Positions 17,286 to 25,063 of a stretch of DNA of 43,945 nt are shown in pieces. Origin of the DNA: Acidimicrobiaceae bacterium (GTDB lineage Bacteria; Actinomycetota; Acidimicrobiia; Acidimicrobiales; Aldehydirespiratoraceae); contig JAPOUM010000003.1 in the NCBI GenBank assembly GCA_026708645.1, positions 1 through 43,945 of the forward strand. Direction: 5' to 3'. Numbering within the stretch: the first letter of the stretch is position 1; the number at the start of each line of letters is the position of its first letter. Both the position numbers and the translations under genes were made by a program. The notes below the pieces were generated by a model that saw only the letters and a list, made by a program, of their open reading frames with translations, did not search any database and was not told the origin of the DNA.

Positions 17286-17552
17286 CGCGACACCGGACGC
17301 ACCGCCGGAACGGTCACAGACACAACTCTTGGCACCCGAAAACTTGGCACCCGAAAAACACGTCAGCCACTATACATAAAAATAATGTATTCTCATGTTT
17401 GGAAAATCTTCGAGTGCATGAATGTCGAGTGCATGAAGTCAAGCGCATGAAGTGATGGTCTCAGTGCCCGTCCGGTTCCAGGAGCCAGTCAGCGCGGTCT
17501 GCGATGCCCGTGCTGAACGCTGCTACGACAGCGAACGCTAGCCTCGCCTGCC
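17286..17552. promoter_or_regulatory. Divergent tlyA/amidohydrolase control region with several repeats
   Basis: This 267-bp gap is locally AT-rich. It holds a perfect 15-bp tandem repeat, CTTGGCACCCGAAAA at 17328-17342 and 17343-17357, facing tlyA. A 6-bp inverted repeat, ATACAT at 17372-17377 and ATGTAT at 17385-17390, lies in the AT-rich core. Three direct copies of an 11-mer follow: GAGTGCATGAA at 17412-17422 and 17427-17437, and AAGCGCATGAA at 17441-17451. TAGCCT at 17539-17544 is 8 nt before the amidohydrolase ATG. The triple 11-mer looks like an operator array, but the regulator is unknown. Confidence 0.6.
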
Positions 17553-18806
17553 ATGGCCGGGCACCACAGCGACAGGGGGCTTCTGCGCATCAACGGCGAC
17601 CGTCTGATGCAGCGCCTGTGGGATCTGGCCGAGATCGGCCCGATCCCCAAAGGCGGCAACAACCGCCTCGCCTTGACCGACGCCGACAAGGCGGGCCGCG
17701 ATCTGGTGGTCACATGGATGCGCGACCTGGGCCTTGAAGTGGATGTGGACACCATCGGCAACGTCGTGGCCCGCCAGCCGCACATGGAGGGCCCGCCTGT
17801 GATGATGGGCTCGCACATCGACACGGTCGCCACCGGCGGCAAGTACGACGGCAACCTCGGCGTGCTGGCCGCCTTGGAAGTGATCGAAACCGTCATGGAG
17901 CAGGGCGCGGAGCTGCGACGCCCCCTTGCGGCGGGTTTCTTCACCAACGAGGAAGGCTCGCGATTCCCGCCAGACATGATGGGCAGCCTCTGCTACGCGG
18001 GGGGCCTCACCGTCGAGGAGGCTCTCTCGGCCACCGATTCCGCAGGCCTGTCCGTCGGCGACGAACTGGACCGCATCGGCTATCGGGGCCCTCTGCCTTG
18101 CCCGGGCCCGGTTCCCTACGCTTTCGTGGAGTTGCACATCGAGCAGGGCCCGGTGCTGGAGCGCGACGAGATGCAGATCGGCGCGGTCACCGGCGTGCAG
18201 GGAATCTCCTGGACCGAGGTCAAGATCGCCGGGCAGTCCAACCACGCTGGCACCACCCCGATGAGCATGCGCCACGACGCTGGGCTCGCCGCAGCCGAGC
18301 TGGTGACGGCGGTGAGGCGCATCGCCGAGGAAATGGGCGGCACTCAGGTGGGCACGGTCGGGGCGCTGCGCCTGCACCCGGATCTGGTGAACGTGGTGGC
18401 AGCGAGAGCGGAGCTGGTGATCGACCTGCGCAACACCGACGACAACGACCTGCAGTCGGCCGAGCGGCGACTGTTGTCTGAAGTCCATCGCGTGGCCCAG
18501 GACGAGGGAGTGGAGATCGACACCAAATGGGTGGCCCGCTTCGAGCCTGTGGTGTTCGACCCTCGAGTGGTGGAACTGGTCGAGTCGACAGCCTCTGCGC
18601 TGGGGCTGACCGTGCGGAGAATGCCGTCAGGCGCCGGCCATGACGCCCAGATCTTCGCCGGGATCTGCCCTGCGGGAATGGTCTTCGTTCCCAGCGTCAA
18701 CGGCATCAGCCACAACCCTGCAGAGCACACCGAACCCGAGGAGCTGATCGCCGGCGCCGACGTTCTGCTCAACACCGTGCTGGCTCTGGCCCGCGAGGCG
18801 CTCTGA
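17553..18806 (+). CDS. Zn-dependent M20-family hydantoinase/carbamoylase (AllC/N-carbamoyl-L-amino-acid hydrolase type)
   Basis: A cytosolic two-metal amidohydrolase of 417 residues. Metal ligands are visible: H88 (GSHIDTV), D99 (KYDGNLG), E133-E134 (TNEEGSRF), H195 (ELHIEQGPVLE) and the late His in GISHNPAEH. The dimerisation lobe QSNHAGTTPMSMRHDAG separates the two halves of the catalytic domain. Family members release ammonia or free amino acids from carbamoyl amino acids, allantoate or ureidoglycolate; sequence alone does not choose the substrate. The ammonium transporter next door on the same strand suggests nitrogen scavenging. It may be transcribed leaderless from TAGCCT. Confidence 0.88.
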   Translation: MAGHHSDRGLLRINGDRLMQRLWDLAEIGPIPKGGNNRLALTDADKAGRDLVVTWMRDLGLEVDVDTIGNVVARQPHMEGPPVMMGSHIDTVATGGKYDGNLGVLAALEVIETVMEQGAELRRPLAAGFFTNEEGSRFPPDMMGSLCYAGGLTVEEALSATDSAGLSVGDELDRIGYRGPLPCPGPVPYAFVELHIEQGPVLERDEMQIGAVTGVQGISWTEVKIAGQSNHAGTTPMSMRHDAGLAAAELVTAVRRIAEEMGGTQVGTVGALRLHPDLVNVVAARAELVIDLRNTDDNDLQSAERRLLSEVHRVAQDEGVEIDTKWVARFEPVVFDPRVVELVESTASALGLTVRRMPSGAGHDAQIFAGICPAGMVFVPSVNGISHNPAEHTEPEELIAGADVLLNTVLALAREAL

Positions 18807-18922
18807 CTGCAGCGCTTTCGCGGGCATCCCCGAATCAACAGGACGCGTCTGCTAACGTTTCGAGAGCCCAATTTTGCTCAATTACAAGATGCTCACTTAC
18901 ACGAGTTGAGGAGAACAGTTAC

Positions 18923-20335
18923 ATGAAACCGAAGATTCACCGCGGGCGACGACTCAGCACGAGGCGAAAAATGGCGATCGCCGCACTGTCAGTAGCGCCG
19001 GTGGCGCTGCTGACGGCGCTACCGGCGACCGCGCTCGCCGATGAGCACACCCCGCTGGGAGTGAGCGACGAGACCCAGTTCATTTTGAACACTTTCGCGT
19101 TCTTGGTCTGGGGCGCCTTGGTGATGTGGATGTGCGCCGGTTTCACGATGCTCGAGTCGGGTGCGGTGCGCACCAAGAACGCCTCGATGATCTGCCTCAA
19201 GAACATCGGCATCTTCTCGATCGCCAGCTTGGCCTACTACTTCATCGGCTACAACCTGATGTACGTCGACGTCGGCGACCTGATCGGCTCTTTCGAATTC
19301 CTTTACGGGCCGTCCGACGCTGAGCTGGGCCTGATCGACGGCGCAGTCGAACATGTCGGCGACGTGGTCGGCAACGGCTATGCGGTGATGTCGGACTGGT
19401 TCTTCCAGATGGTGTTCGTGGCCACGGCCGCATCGATCGTGTCGGGGGCCATTGCCGAGCGGGTCAAGATGTGGGTCTTCTTCGTGTTCACCTTGCTCCT
19501 CACCGCTTTCATCTACCCGATCGTCGGCGCCTGGTACTGGGGCGGCGGCTGGCTCGCTGAAGAGGGTTTCGTGGACTTCGCAGGTTCCACCATCGTTCAC
19601 AGCACCGGTGGATGGGCCGCCCTCGCCGGGGTGCTGATAATCGGGCCGCGACTCGGCAAGTTCCGCAAAGACGGCACCGTCAAACCCACCCCGCCGTCCA
19701 ACGTGCTCCTAGTGACTCTGGGAGTGCTGATCCTGTGGCTCGGCTGGTTCGGTTTCAACGGCGGCTCCCAACTCGCCCTGGGCAGCGCAGCCGACGCTGT
19801 CGCCATGAGCAACATCCTGGTCAACACCACCCTGGCCGCAGCCGCCGGCGTCTTGGCCGCGTTGGCAGTGTCTCGACCGATCATGGGACGCATGGACCTT
19901 TTCGCCGGACTCAACGGCGCTCTGGCGGGGCTGGTGTCGATCACCGCCGCGCCGTACCTCACCGAGCACTGGTGGTCGATCATCATCGGCGCCATCGGCG
20001 GCGTGATCTGCACTCTGGCCATCAAGGGACTGGAGAAGCTCAAGATCGACGACGTGGTGGGCGCCATACCCGCTCACTTGGTGTGCGGCATCTGGGGGAC
20101 TCTGGCAGCCAGCATCGCCGGCGACGCCAGTTTCGGGACGCAGCTGATCGGCGTGCTCGCCGTCGGCGGATTCGTTTTCGCGGCCTCTCTCGTCGCGTGG
20201 AAGCTGCTCGACGTGATCTTCGGTTTGCGCATCGAGGCCAACGCCGAGCGCCTCGGCCAAGACACTGCCGAACTGGGGATCGAGACCTATCCGGAGTTCG
20301 TGCTGATGCCCGAAGACTTCGGAGACGACGACTAG
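18923..20335 (+). CDS. amt: Ammonium transporter (Amt/MEP/Rh family)
   Basis: A 470-residue inner-membrane ammonium channel. It begins with a cleavable-looking signal (basic RRLSTRRK, hydrophobic stretch, then ATALADE near residue 36-40), followed by about eleven membrane segments. CAGFTMLESGAVRTKN opens the Amt core, and the pore histidines are in STIVHSTGGW and IPAHLVCGIWGT. GAGGAG at 18908-18913 is a good ribosome site 9 nt before the ATG, so unlike many neighbours this gene is leadered. No glnK (PII) gene follows; instead a terminator hairpin does. The 116-bp upstream gap is AT-rich (CAATTTTGCTCAATTAC) and probably holds the promoter. Confidence 0.95.
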   Translation: MKPKIHRGRRLSTRRKMAIAALSVAPVALLTALPATALADEHTPLGVSDETQFILNTFAFLVWGALVMWMCAGFTMLESGAVRTKNASMICLKNIGIFSIASLAYYFIGYNLMYVDVGDLIGSFEFLYGPSDAELGLIDGAVEHVGDVVGNGYAVMSDWFFQMVFVATAASIVSGAIAERVKMWVFFVFTLLLTAFIYPIVGAWYWGGGWLAEEGFVDFAGSTIVHSTGGWAALAGVLIIGPRLGKFRKDGTVKPTPPSNVLLVTLGVLILWLGWFGFNGGSQLALGSAADAVAMSNILVNTTLAAAAGVLAALAVSRPIMGRMDLFAGLNGALAGLVSITAAPYLTEHWWSIIIGAIGGVICTLAIKGLEKLKIDDVVGAIPAHLVCGIWGTLAASIAGDASFGTQLIGVLAVGGFVFAASLVAWKLLDVIFGLRIEANAERLGQDTAELGIETYPEFVLMPEDFGDDD

Positions 20336-20369
20336 CGCCAAGGCCGAAAACAGCCAAGAGCCTCGAAAG

Positions 20370-20401
20370 CCTCGGGCGCCGGCCGACGCCGGCGCCCGAG
20401 G
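20370..20401. terminator. Strong hairpin after amt and after tRNA-Ala
   Basis: A perfect 14-bp stem (CCTCGGGCGCCGGC at 20370-20383 with its complement at 20388-20401) and a 4-nt loop CGAC lie between amt and the convergent tRNA-Ala gene. The stem is all but one A-T pair G-C, with no U-tract. It can serve both strands. Confidence 0.8.
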
Positions 20402-20410
20402 TGCCCGAGG

Positions 20411-20484
20411 TGGAGGTGAGGGGATTCGAACCCCTGGCCTCCTCGATGCGACCGAGGCGCTCTAGCCAGCTGAGCTACACCCCC
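20411..20484 (-). tRNA. tRNA-Ala (anticodon CGC)
   Basis: On the minus strand a 74-nt cloverleaf starts GGGGGTGTAGCTCAGCTGGC. Acceptor GGGGGTG pairs with CACCTCC (one G-U), the anticodon stem CCTCG/CGAGG encloses GTCGCAT, giving CGC at 20448-20450, and the T arm is AGGGG-TTCGAAT-CCCCT. The discriminator is A; CCA is not fully encoded. It faces the amt terminator. Confidence 0.95.
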
Positions 20485-20544
20485 GCGGGATGCGCCAGTC
20501 TAACCGTGAGGCTCGTGCAGCGGACCGCGGCATCGACAGCGGCA

Positions 20545-20581
20545 TAGGCTGAGAGCCGTGCCGCGGTCGACTCTGCCATGA
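20545..20581 (+). promoter_or_regulatory. Leaderless mini-ORF upstream of and coupled to the pyruvyl transferase gene
   Basis: TAGGCT at 20545-20550 is followed after 7 nt by GTG at 20558. That GTG opens a seven-codon frame (V/M-P-R-S-T-L-P) whose TGA at 20579-20581 overlaps the csaB ATG at 20578 as ATGA. If transcription starts at the GTG, ribosomes would load leaderlessly on the mini-ORF and reinitiate on the main gene, which has no ribosome-binding site of its own. Confidence 0.5.
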
Positions 20582-21684
20582 CCCCACGGATCGCCGTGGC
20601 CGGCTGGTACGGCTCTGACAACCTCGGCGACGAACTGATATTGCGATCACTCGCCGACGCCATCTCGGTCCGCGGCGGCGAACCCGCAGCCATATCCATC
20701 GATCCGCTCGCCACCGGCCGCGAACACGGCATCGCTGCGATCAGCCATCGCCACCCGCTGCAGTCGCTGAGCTTGAGGAACGCCCTCACCGGCTGCGACG
20801 CCATGGTCGCTGCCGGCGGACTGGTCCAGTCGGAGACTTCTCCATGGAACATCCCCTTCCACATGTCACGGCTGCTGGCCGCCCCAAGCGGCCTGCCCGC
20901 AGCGGCACTCGGCTTGGGGGTCGGAGACGTGGCCGGCCCGACGGCGCGACGACTCGCCCGGGCAGCGCTGAGACGGCTGGAACGAATCGTCGTTCGTGAC
21001 AGCGAGTCGGCTCGGCGCCTGCACCAGTGGGGCATCGCTCCCGGCACGGTGATCGAAGGCGCCGACCCGGTGATGGACCTCGAACCGGCGCCTGTGGCAG
21101 CGGGCGACACTATGTGCGTGACCTTGCGGCCACCCAACCGGCGCGGCTTGGGCACCGCCGCTCACAAAGCGGCTCGCGCAGCGCCGTCGGCGGCGACGCT
21201 CGAGGCGATGGCGCGAGCCGTGGCCGCCGCCTCAGACGCTGCGGGTCTGCCGGTGCGCTTCGTGACGTTCCAAGCGAGCCGCGACAGCGAACTGCACTCC
21301 GCGCTCGCCGACCGACTCGGCGGCGGCGAGGTGGTGACGCCGTCCGCGGGCGAAGTCCTCAGCGAGGTGGGGCGCAGCCGGGTGGTGGTGACGATGCGGT
21401 ACCACGCAGCGATCGCGGCGCTGCTGCACGGGCGTCCGGCCGTGCTGTTGGACAGTTCGCCGAAAATGGCCGCCCTGGCCGCCGAGGCGGGAGGCTGGGC
21501 GCCGCTGCTTCATCCCCGCGATCTCGCAAGCCCCGCCGACGACCGTCGACCATGCTCGCTGGCCGCGGCCGTGACCGACGCATTGGCTCGACAGGAGCGC
21601 TCAGGGCAGGCCTGCCATCTGCTGAAACAGCGCTTGAGCGCCAACCACGCCGCCCTCGACGAGCTGATCGCAAATGCCGCCTGA
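20578..21684 (+). CDS. csaB: Polysaccharide pyruvyl transferase family protein (CsaB-like)
   Basis: A 368-residue GT-B-like enzyme. CsaB proteins put ketal-linked pyruvate on secondary cell-wall polymers, using PEP. Hallmarks are the N-terminal GWYGSDNLGDELILRSLADA, AAGGLVQSETSPWN, LGLGVGDV, VVRDSESARRLHQWG, and the C-terminal VVVTMRYHAAIAALLHGRPAV, whose RxHxxI/G residues line the active site. The 3' end overlaps the flippase-like gene by 11 bp, so the two are an operon. In other bacteria pyruvylated polymers anchor S-layer-homology proteins; whether that applies here is inference. Confidence 0.85.
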   Translation: MTPRIAVAGWYGSDNLGDELILRSLADAISVRGGEPAAISIDPLATGREHGIAAISHRHPLQSLSLRNALTGCDAMVAAGGLVQSETSPWNIPFHMSRLLAAPSGLPAAALGLGVGDVAGPTARRLARAALRRLERIVVRDSESARRLHQWGIAPGTVIEGADPVMDLEPAPVAAGDTMCVTLRPPNRRGLGTAAHKAARAAPSAATLEAMARAVAAASDAAGLPVRFVTFQASRDSELHSALADRLGGGEVVTPSAGEVLSEVGRSRVVVTMRYHAAIAALLHGRPAVLLDSSPKMAALAAEAGGWAPLLHPRDLASPADDRRPCSLAAAVTDALARQERSGQACHLLKQRLSANHAALDELIANAA

Positions 21685-22657
21685 GTCTGCCGACCCGCGA
21701 ACCCCCGACCACGACGGGACAGGCGACGGGCAGCGCTCGCGGCGCGGGCGGATGCTGGCCATGGCGCGCCGCCTGTATCTGACGGTTCTGGCCGGGCTGA
21801 TCGTGTGGCTGCTGGCGGACCGTCACGGTGAAGTCTCTGAAATGCTCGAAGGCGCGCGGCCGGCGCTACTCGCAGCCGCTCTCGCCTGCTCCTTCGGTCT
21901 GATCCTGTGCAACTCGGCGCTTTGGCGCTCGGCGCTGCTGATGCTCGGCCATGACGTGCCGCTGGACGCGACCGTCATGGCCGCCGCACGGTCGCTCCCG
22001 GCGCGTTACGTCCCGCTGGGCGTCAGCTACGCAGCGGCGCGCATGGCGCTGCTGCGCTCCGGCGGCGTGCCGATCGCCCCCCTGGCGATCACCGCGGGCA
22101 TCGAACTGGCTTTGAGCGCGTCGGTGGCTCTGGCGGCGGGGGTCGGCCTCCTCGGGGCAGCCGGCGCGCTCACGGGCGGAGCTGCCTGGACCGTCGCCGC
22201 GCTCGCGGCCGCGACAGTGGCGGTGCTGCCGGCGTTGGGCGGCAGGGCGATCAACCGGCTGCTGGCACGCCGCGGCGCCCGATTCGCCGTCGACTGGCGC
22301 GACTACCTGCGAGTGCTGGCGGTGGCGCTCGGCTATTGGGGATGGGCGGCTTTCACTTTCGTGCTCTACCTGCGGGCATTTCCGGCAGCTGACTCTCTGC
22401 CTTCGGTCGAGATAGCCGGGGCTTTCATGGTGTCTTGGGCTCTCGGTTTCCTGGCCCTGCTCGCCCCGCAAGGCTTCGGCGTGGCCGAGCTGAGCTTGGT
22501 GGCCATCCTGTCCGTCGAAGGCCGCAGCGGTGTGGCAGTGGCCGCGGTCTACGCCGGTTATCGGGTGGTGCTGATCGCTCGCGACATCCTGGCCGCAGGC
22601 ACGGCCGAGATCATCTCCACTCGTCGAGCTCGGCGAGTATCTGCGCCGAGGGACTGA
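21674..22657 (+). CDS. Flippase-like integral membrane protein (LPG synthase TM / UPF0104 family)
   Basis: A 327-residue polytopic protein with a polar ~30-residue N-terminus and about eight hydrophobic segments. Motifs of the lysylphosphatidylglycerol-synthase transmembrane family are visible: SLPARYVPLGVSYAAARMAL (the R-Y-x-P-G-like loop), and near the end LALLAPQGFGVAELSLVAIL followed by AVYAGYRVVLIARD. Such proteins occur beside glycosyltransferase and polyprenol genes and are thought to move lipid-linked intermediates. It overlaps csaB upstream, and its last 47 bp overlap the convergent epimerase gene. Confidence 0.8.
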   Translation: MPPESADPRTPDHDGTGDGQRSRRGRMLAMARRLYLTVLAGLIVWLLADRHGEVSEMLEGARPALLAAALACSFGLILCNSALWRSALLMLGHDVPLDATVMAAARSLPARYVPLGVSYAAARMALLRSGGVPIAPLAITAGIELALSASVALAAGVGLLGAAGALTGGAAWTVAALAAATVAVLPALGGRAINRLLARRGARFAVDWRDYLRVLAVALGYWGWAAFTFVLYLRAFPAADSLPSVEIAGAFMVSWALGFLALLAPQGFGVAELSLVAILSVEGRSGVAVAAVYAGYRVVLIARDILAAGTAEIISTRRARRVSAPRD

Positions 22658-23696
22658 ACTCCAACTCCTGAGGCGCCCGCCGGAAGCGCTGCGGATCGGA
22701 GACGAAACCCTTGACTGCGGCCTCGTCGTAATGGCTGAGCACAGCGTTGCCGCCCAGACCATCGCTGCGGTCGCTGCGGTCGCGCCAGATCAGAAGAGGC
22801 ACGCCGAGCAGAGCGCATTCCTCCTGTATCGAGCCGCCGTCACTGATCACGAAAGGCGCCGCCTCGAGGTTCGACAGGAACTCGCCGTAGGCCATGAGCG
22901 GCACGAACTCCACACCGACCGCCGACAGGCGGGTGCGCGTCTGCGTGGTCAAGGCCCGCTCGGTGGGCCCGTGCATCACCCAGCGCAGCGGCATGCGAGC
23001 GGCCAAGTCCGCCACTAGATCGATCAGAGCTTGACGGCGCGACCGGCGGTGCAGGTTCTCGACACGATGCATGGTCACCACCGCGGGCCCCGAGCCTCGA
23101 GCCTGCGACGCCGCGGCGTGGGCGCCCTTCATGGCATGGCGCAGCGACTCGAGTCCGGTGTTGGCCGACTGCTCCACGATGCGGCCCTTCACTCCTGTGG
23201 ACCGCAGGTTCTCGGCCGCTTCAGGGCCCGGAGCGAACAAGACGTCGGAGACCCTCCCCACCATCACTCTCACCAGCTCTTCGGGGAAGGGATGCAGCCA
23301 TCGGAAGGTCCGCAAACCAGCCTCCACATGCGCCACGGCGAGACCTCCGCGTTTGGCCAGCACAGCGCTCAACAAGGTGCTGGGAGTGTCGCCGTGAACA
23401 ACGCAGACCCCGCCGTGGCCGCCGAAGACCTCGCCTAGCAGCCGGCGCCTGGACGAGACGCGGCTGCTCAGGCGAAGAGACCACGCCACAGCCTGCGGCA
23501 CCGACACCACGTCACGGTCGCCGCCGAGGCGCAAGTCCGGCTCGCGCAAACCCAGTTCTCGCCGCAGAGCCACGGTCAGGTCGCCGTGCTGGCCGGAGTC
23601 GATCAGGCGGTAGCCGACCTGTTCTGCGTCCATGCGCCTCAGCAGCGGCGCCATCTTTATGTATTGGGCTTTGGTCCCTATGAAGACGTGGATCAA
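22611..23696 (-). CDS. wecB: UDP-N-acetylglucosamine 2-epimerase family protein
   Basis: A 361-residue GT-B-fold enzyme converting UDP-GlcNAc to UDP-ManNAc, a cell-wall polymer precursor. Visible: VFIGTKAQYIKMAPLLR at the N-terminus, DSGQHGDL, VVHGDTPSTLLSAVLAK, HVEAGLRT, FPEELVRVMV, and the UDP site ISDGGSIQEECALLGVPLL. The usual DSGG-QEE is here SDGGSIQEE, and the usual NxxD between HVEAGLRT and the E is missing, so substrate may differ. TTG start is the only in-frame option. It converges on and overlaps the flippase-like gene by 47 bp. The gene symbol is by family, not proven. Confidence 0.82.
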   Translation of the reverse strand: MIHVFIGTKAQYIKMAPLLRRMDAEQVGYRLIDSGQHGDLTVALRRELGLREPDLRLGGDRDVVSVPQAVAWSLRLSSRVSSRRRLLGEVFGGHGGVCVVHGDTPSTLLSAVLAKRGGLAVAHVEAGLRTFRWLHPFPEELVRVMVGRVSDVLFAPGPEAAENLRSTGVKGRIVEQSANTGLESLRHAMKGAHAAASQARGSGPAVVTMHRVENLHRRSRRQALIDLVADLAARMPLRWVMHGPTERALTTQTRTRLSAVGVEFVPLMAYGEFLSNLEAAPFVISDGGSIQEECALLGVPLLIWRDRSDRSDGLGGNAVLSHYDEAAVKGFVSDPQRFRRAPQELEFSPSAQILAELDEWR

Positions 23697-23755
23697 CTTA
23701 GTGAGGGCGCGGGCATCTGCGAGTTCGTGGCATCGCGGCCGTGCCGCAGAGACGG

Positions 23756-24313
23756 TCAGCCATTGACCACGCGCCGCTGCGGCACATCGACCGTACCGTC
23801 GAGAGCGGGCTGACGGGGATACAGCACCCGCACCTCGGCCAGGTTCTCAGCAGGCGCATGCTGGCGCTGGGCCAGACCGAACAAGAACAGGATCAGCACC
23901 ACGTCCACCGTCACATGCATCGCCAACGCGGCGTCTCCCAAACTGGGAACGGACATCAATGACAGAACCGCCGCCGCTACGAGCCACGCAACGATGTGCC
24001 TGCGACGGCGCAGAGCCTGCTGCGGGGTGCGAGGCGCTTCGAGCAGGTCGCCGACGCTTCTGGACGCGGGATCATCCAAGCTCAGACGATCTGCTCCCAA
24101 TGCGCCCACAGCTTCCAATGCGCCTGCGCTGCTCGCGGGCGCTTCGCGGACATGATTCACGGACCTGAAAGGCAGATCCAGATACTGGCTGTATTGGCTG
24201 GCGTCGATCATGCCGTCGATGCGCGCCGAGCGCGACTCTCGCCTGTCACGGATGCACATGGCGAAATAGCCGAGCCAGGCTGCTACCAACACAGTTAAGG
24301 CAATCAAAGTCAC
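23756..24313 (-). CDS. SepX/GlpR-like actinobacterial divisome membrane protein
   Basis: A 185-residue membrane protein. The GTG start at 24313 is set by AGGAGC 7 nt upstream (24321-24326). TM1 is at about residues 2-20 (TLIALTVLVAAWLGYFAMCI), then a basic RDRRESRS stretch, a ~75-residue Ser/Ala/Asp-rich cytosolic linker (SQYSQYLDLPFRSV, LDDPASRS), RRRR, two further TMs at about 107-125 and 130-150, and a polar tail. TM1 directly followed by a W-x-x-Y-F and an Arg-rich tether, plus paired C-terminal TMs, matches SepX of Streptomyces and GlpR of Corynebacterium, the membrane receptor of the MoeA-like division protein Glp. A moeA homologue lies 1.8 kb away. Assignment is by architecture and context. 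Confidence 0.6.
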   Translation of the reverse strand: MTLIALTVLVAAWLGYFAMCIRDRRESRSARIDGMIDASQYSQYLDLPFRSVNHVREAPASSAGALEAVGALGADRLSLDDPASRSVGDLLEAPRTPQQALRRRRHIVAWLVAAAVLSLMSVPSLGDAALAMHVTVDVVLILFLFGLAQRQHAPAENLAEVRVLYPRQPALDGTVDVPQRRVVNG

Positions 24314-24532
24314 AGGGTGAGCTCCTGTCAGTGGTGCTTGTTTTGGCTGCCTACGCCGACACGCGGCGCGCATTCACGCACCGCAAAGCCACCCTGAACG
24401 ACCCGTAGTTGCAGGCGACGGCACCTATACGATGACACGCTCAACCGTGCGAGTGGTGGATGCTCTCTCGCTCGTTGCGCTCGCCGCGACCGGAGGGCTG
24501 CTCGAGCCGCGGCCCCGCTCCGCATCGAAGCG

Positions 24533-24566
24533 GTCGGCTCTCTGAGTCGGCTCTCTGAGTCGGCTC
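24533..24566. repeat. 13-bp tandem repeat just after the moaC stop
   Basis: GTCGGCTCTCTGA repeats about 2.6 times between 24533 and 24566, five bases beyond the moaC stop. The rest of the 258-bp gap 24314-24571 holds the SepX ribosome site and no gene. Confidence 0.8.
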
Positions 24567-24571
24567 GGCCT

Positions 24572-25063
24572 CTAGGGCTCGCGCCGATAAGTCCCGGAGC
24601 GCCCGCCTGACTTCTCCCAGAGCGCGACTTCGCCGACGGTCATCGAACGGTCACGCGACTTGCACATGTCGTAGATCGTCAAAGCCGCGACACAGCAGGC
24701 TGTCAACGCCTCCATCTCCACCCCGGTGCGGTCGACGGTCTCGACTGCGGCTTCGACGCTCACCGCGCCGTCGCCGATCTCGAAGTCCACGGCGACAGAA
24801 CTGAGCGCCAGCCCGTGGCACAGAGGAATCAGCTCCGAGGTGCGTTTGGCGGCCTGTATCCCGGCCACTCTCGCCACCGCCAGAACATCGCCCTTGCTGA
24901 TCGTGCCGGCGCGCAGAGCCGCAACGACTTCGGGGCGCATCGTCACGCGGCCTCTGGCGACCGCACGGCGCAGCGAAGGTTGTTTCGCAGAAACGTCGAC
25001 CATCTGCGCCCGACCCCGGGCGTCCAGATGGGTGAAACCCGCGAAGGGGTCTTCGTCAGTCAT
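24572..25063 (-). CDS. moaC: Cyclic pyranopterin monophosphate synthase
   Basis: With MoaA converts GTP to cPMP in molybdenum cofactor synthesis. The 163-residue protein has HLDARGRAQMVDVSAK, TISKGDVLAVARVAGIQAAK (catalytic Lys near 73), the metal/active-site SELIPLCHGLALS, and EAVETVDRTGVEMEALTACC with IYDMCK. Start ATG 25063 overlaps the moaA stop as ATGA, which fixes it and predicts translational coupling; a longer frame to 25132 would lie inside moaA. Confidence 0.95.
   Translation of the reverse strand: MTDEDPFAGFTHLDARGRAQMVDVSAKQPSLRRAVARGRVTMRPEVVAALRAGTISKGDVLAVARVAGIQAAKRTSELIPLCHGLALSSVAVDFEIGDGAVSVEAAVETVDRTGVEMEALTACCVAALTIYDMCKSRDRSMTVGEVALWEKSGGRSGTYRREP

Noticed and set aside
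18807..18922. GlnR-type nitrogen operator before amt
   Set aside because: GTTTCGAGAGC and nearby words resemble half-sites only loosely; spacing does not fit well enough to call.
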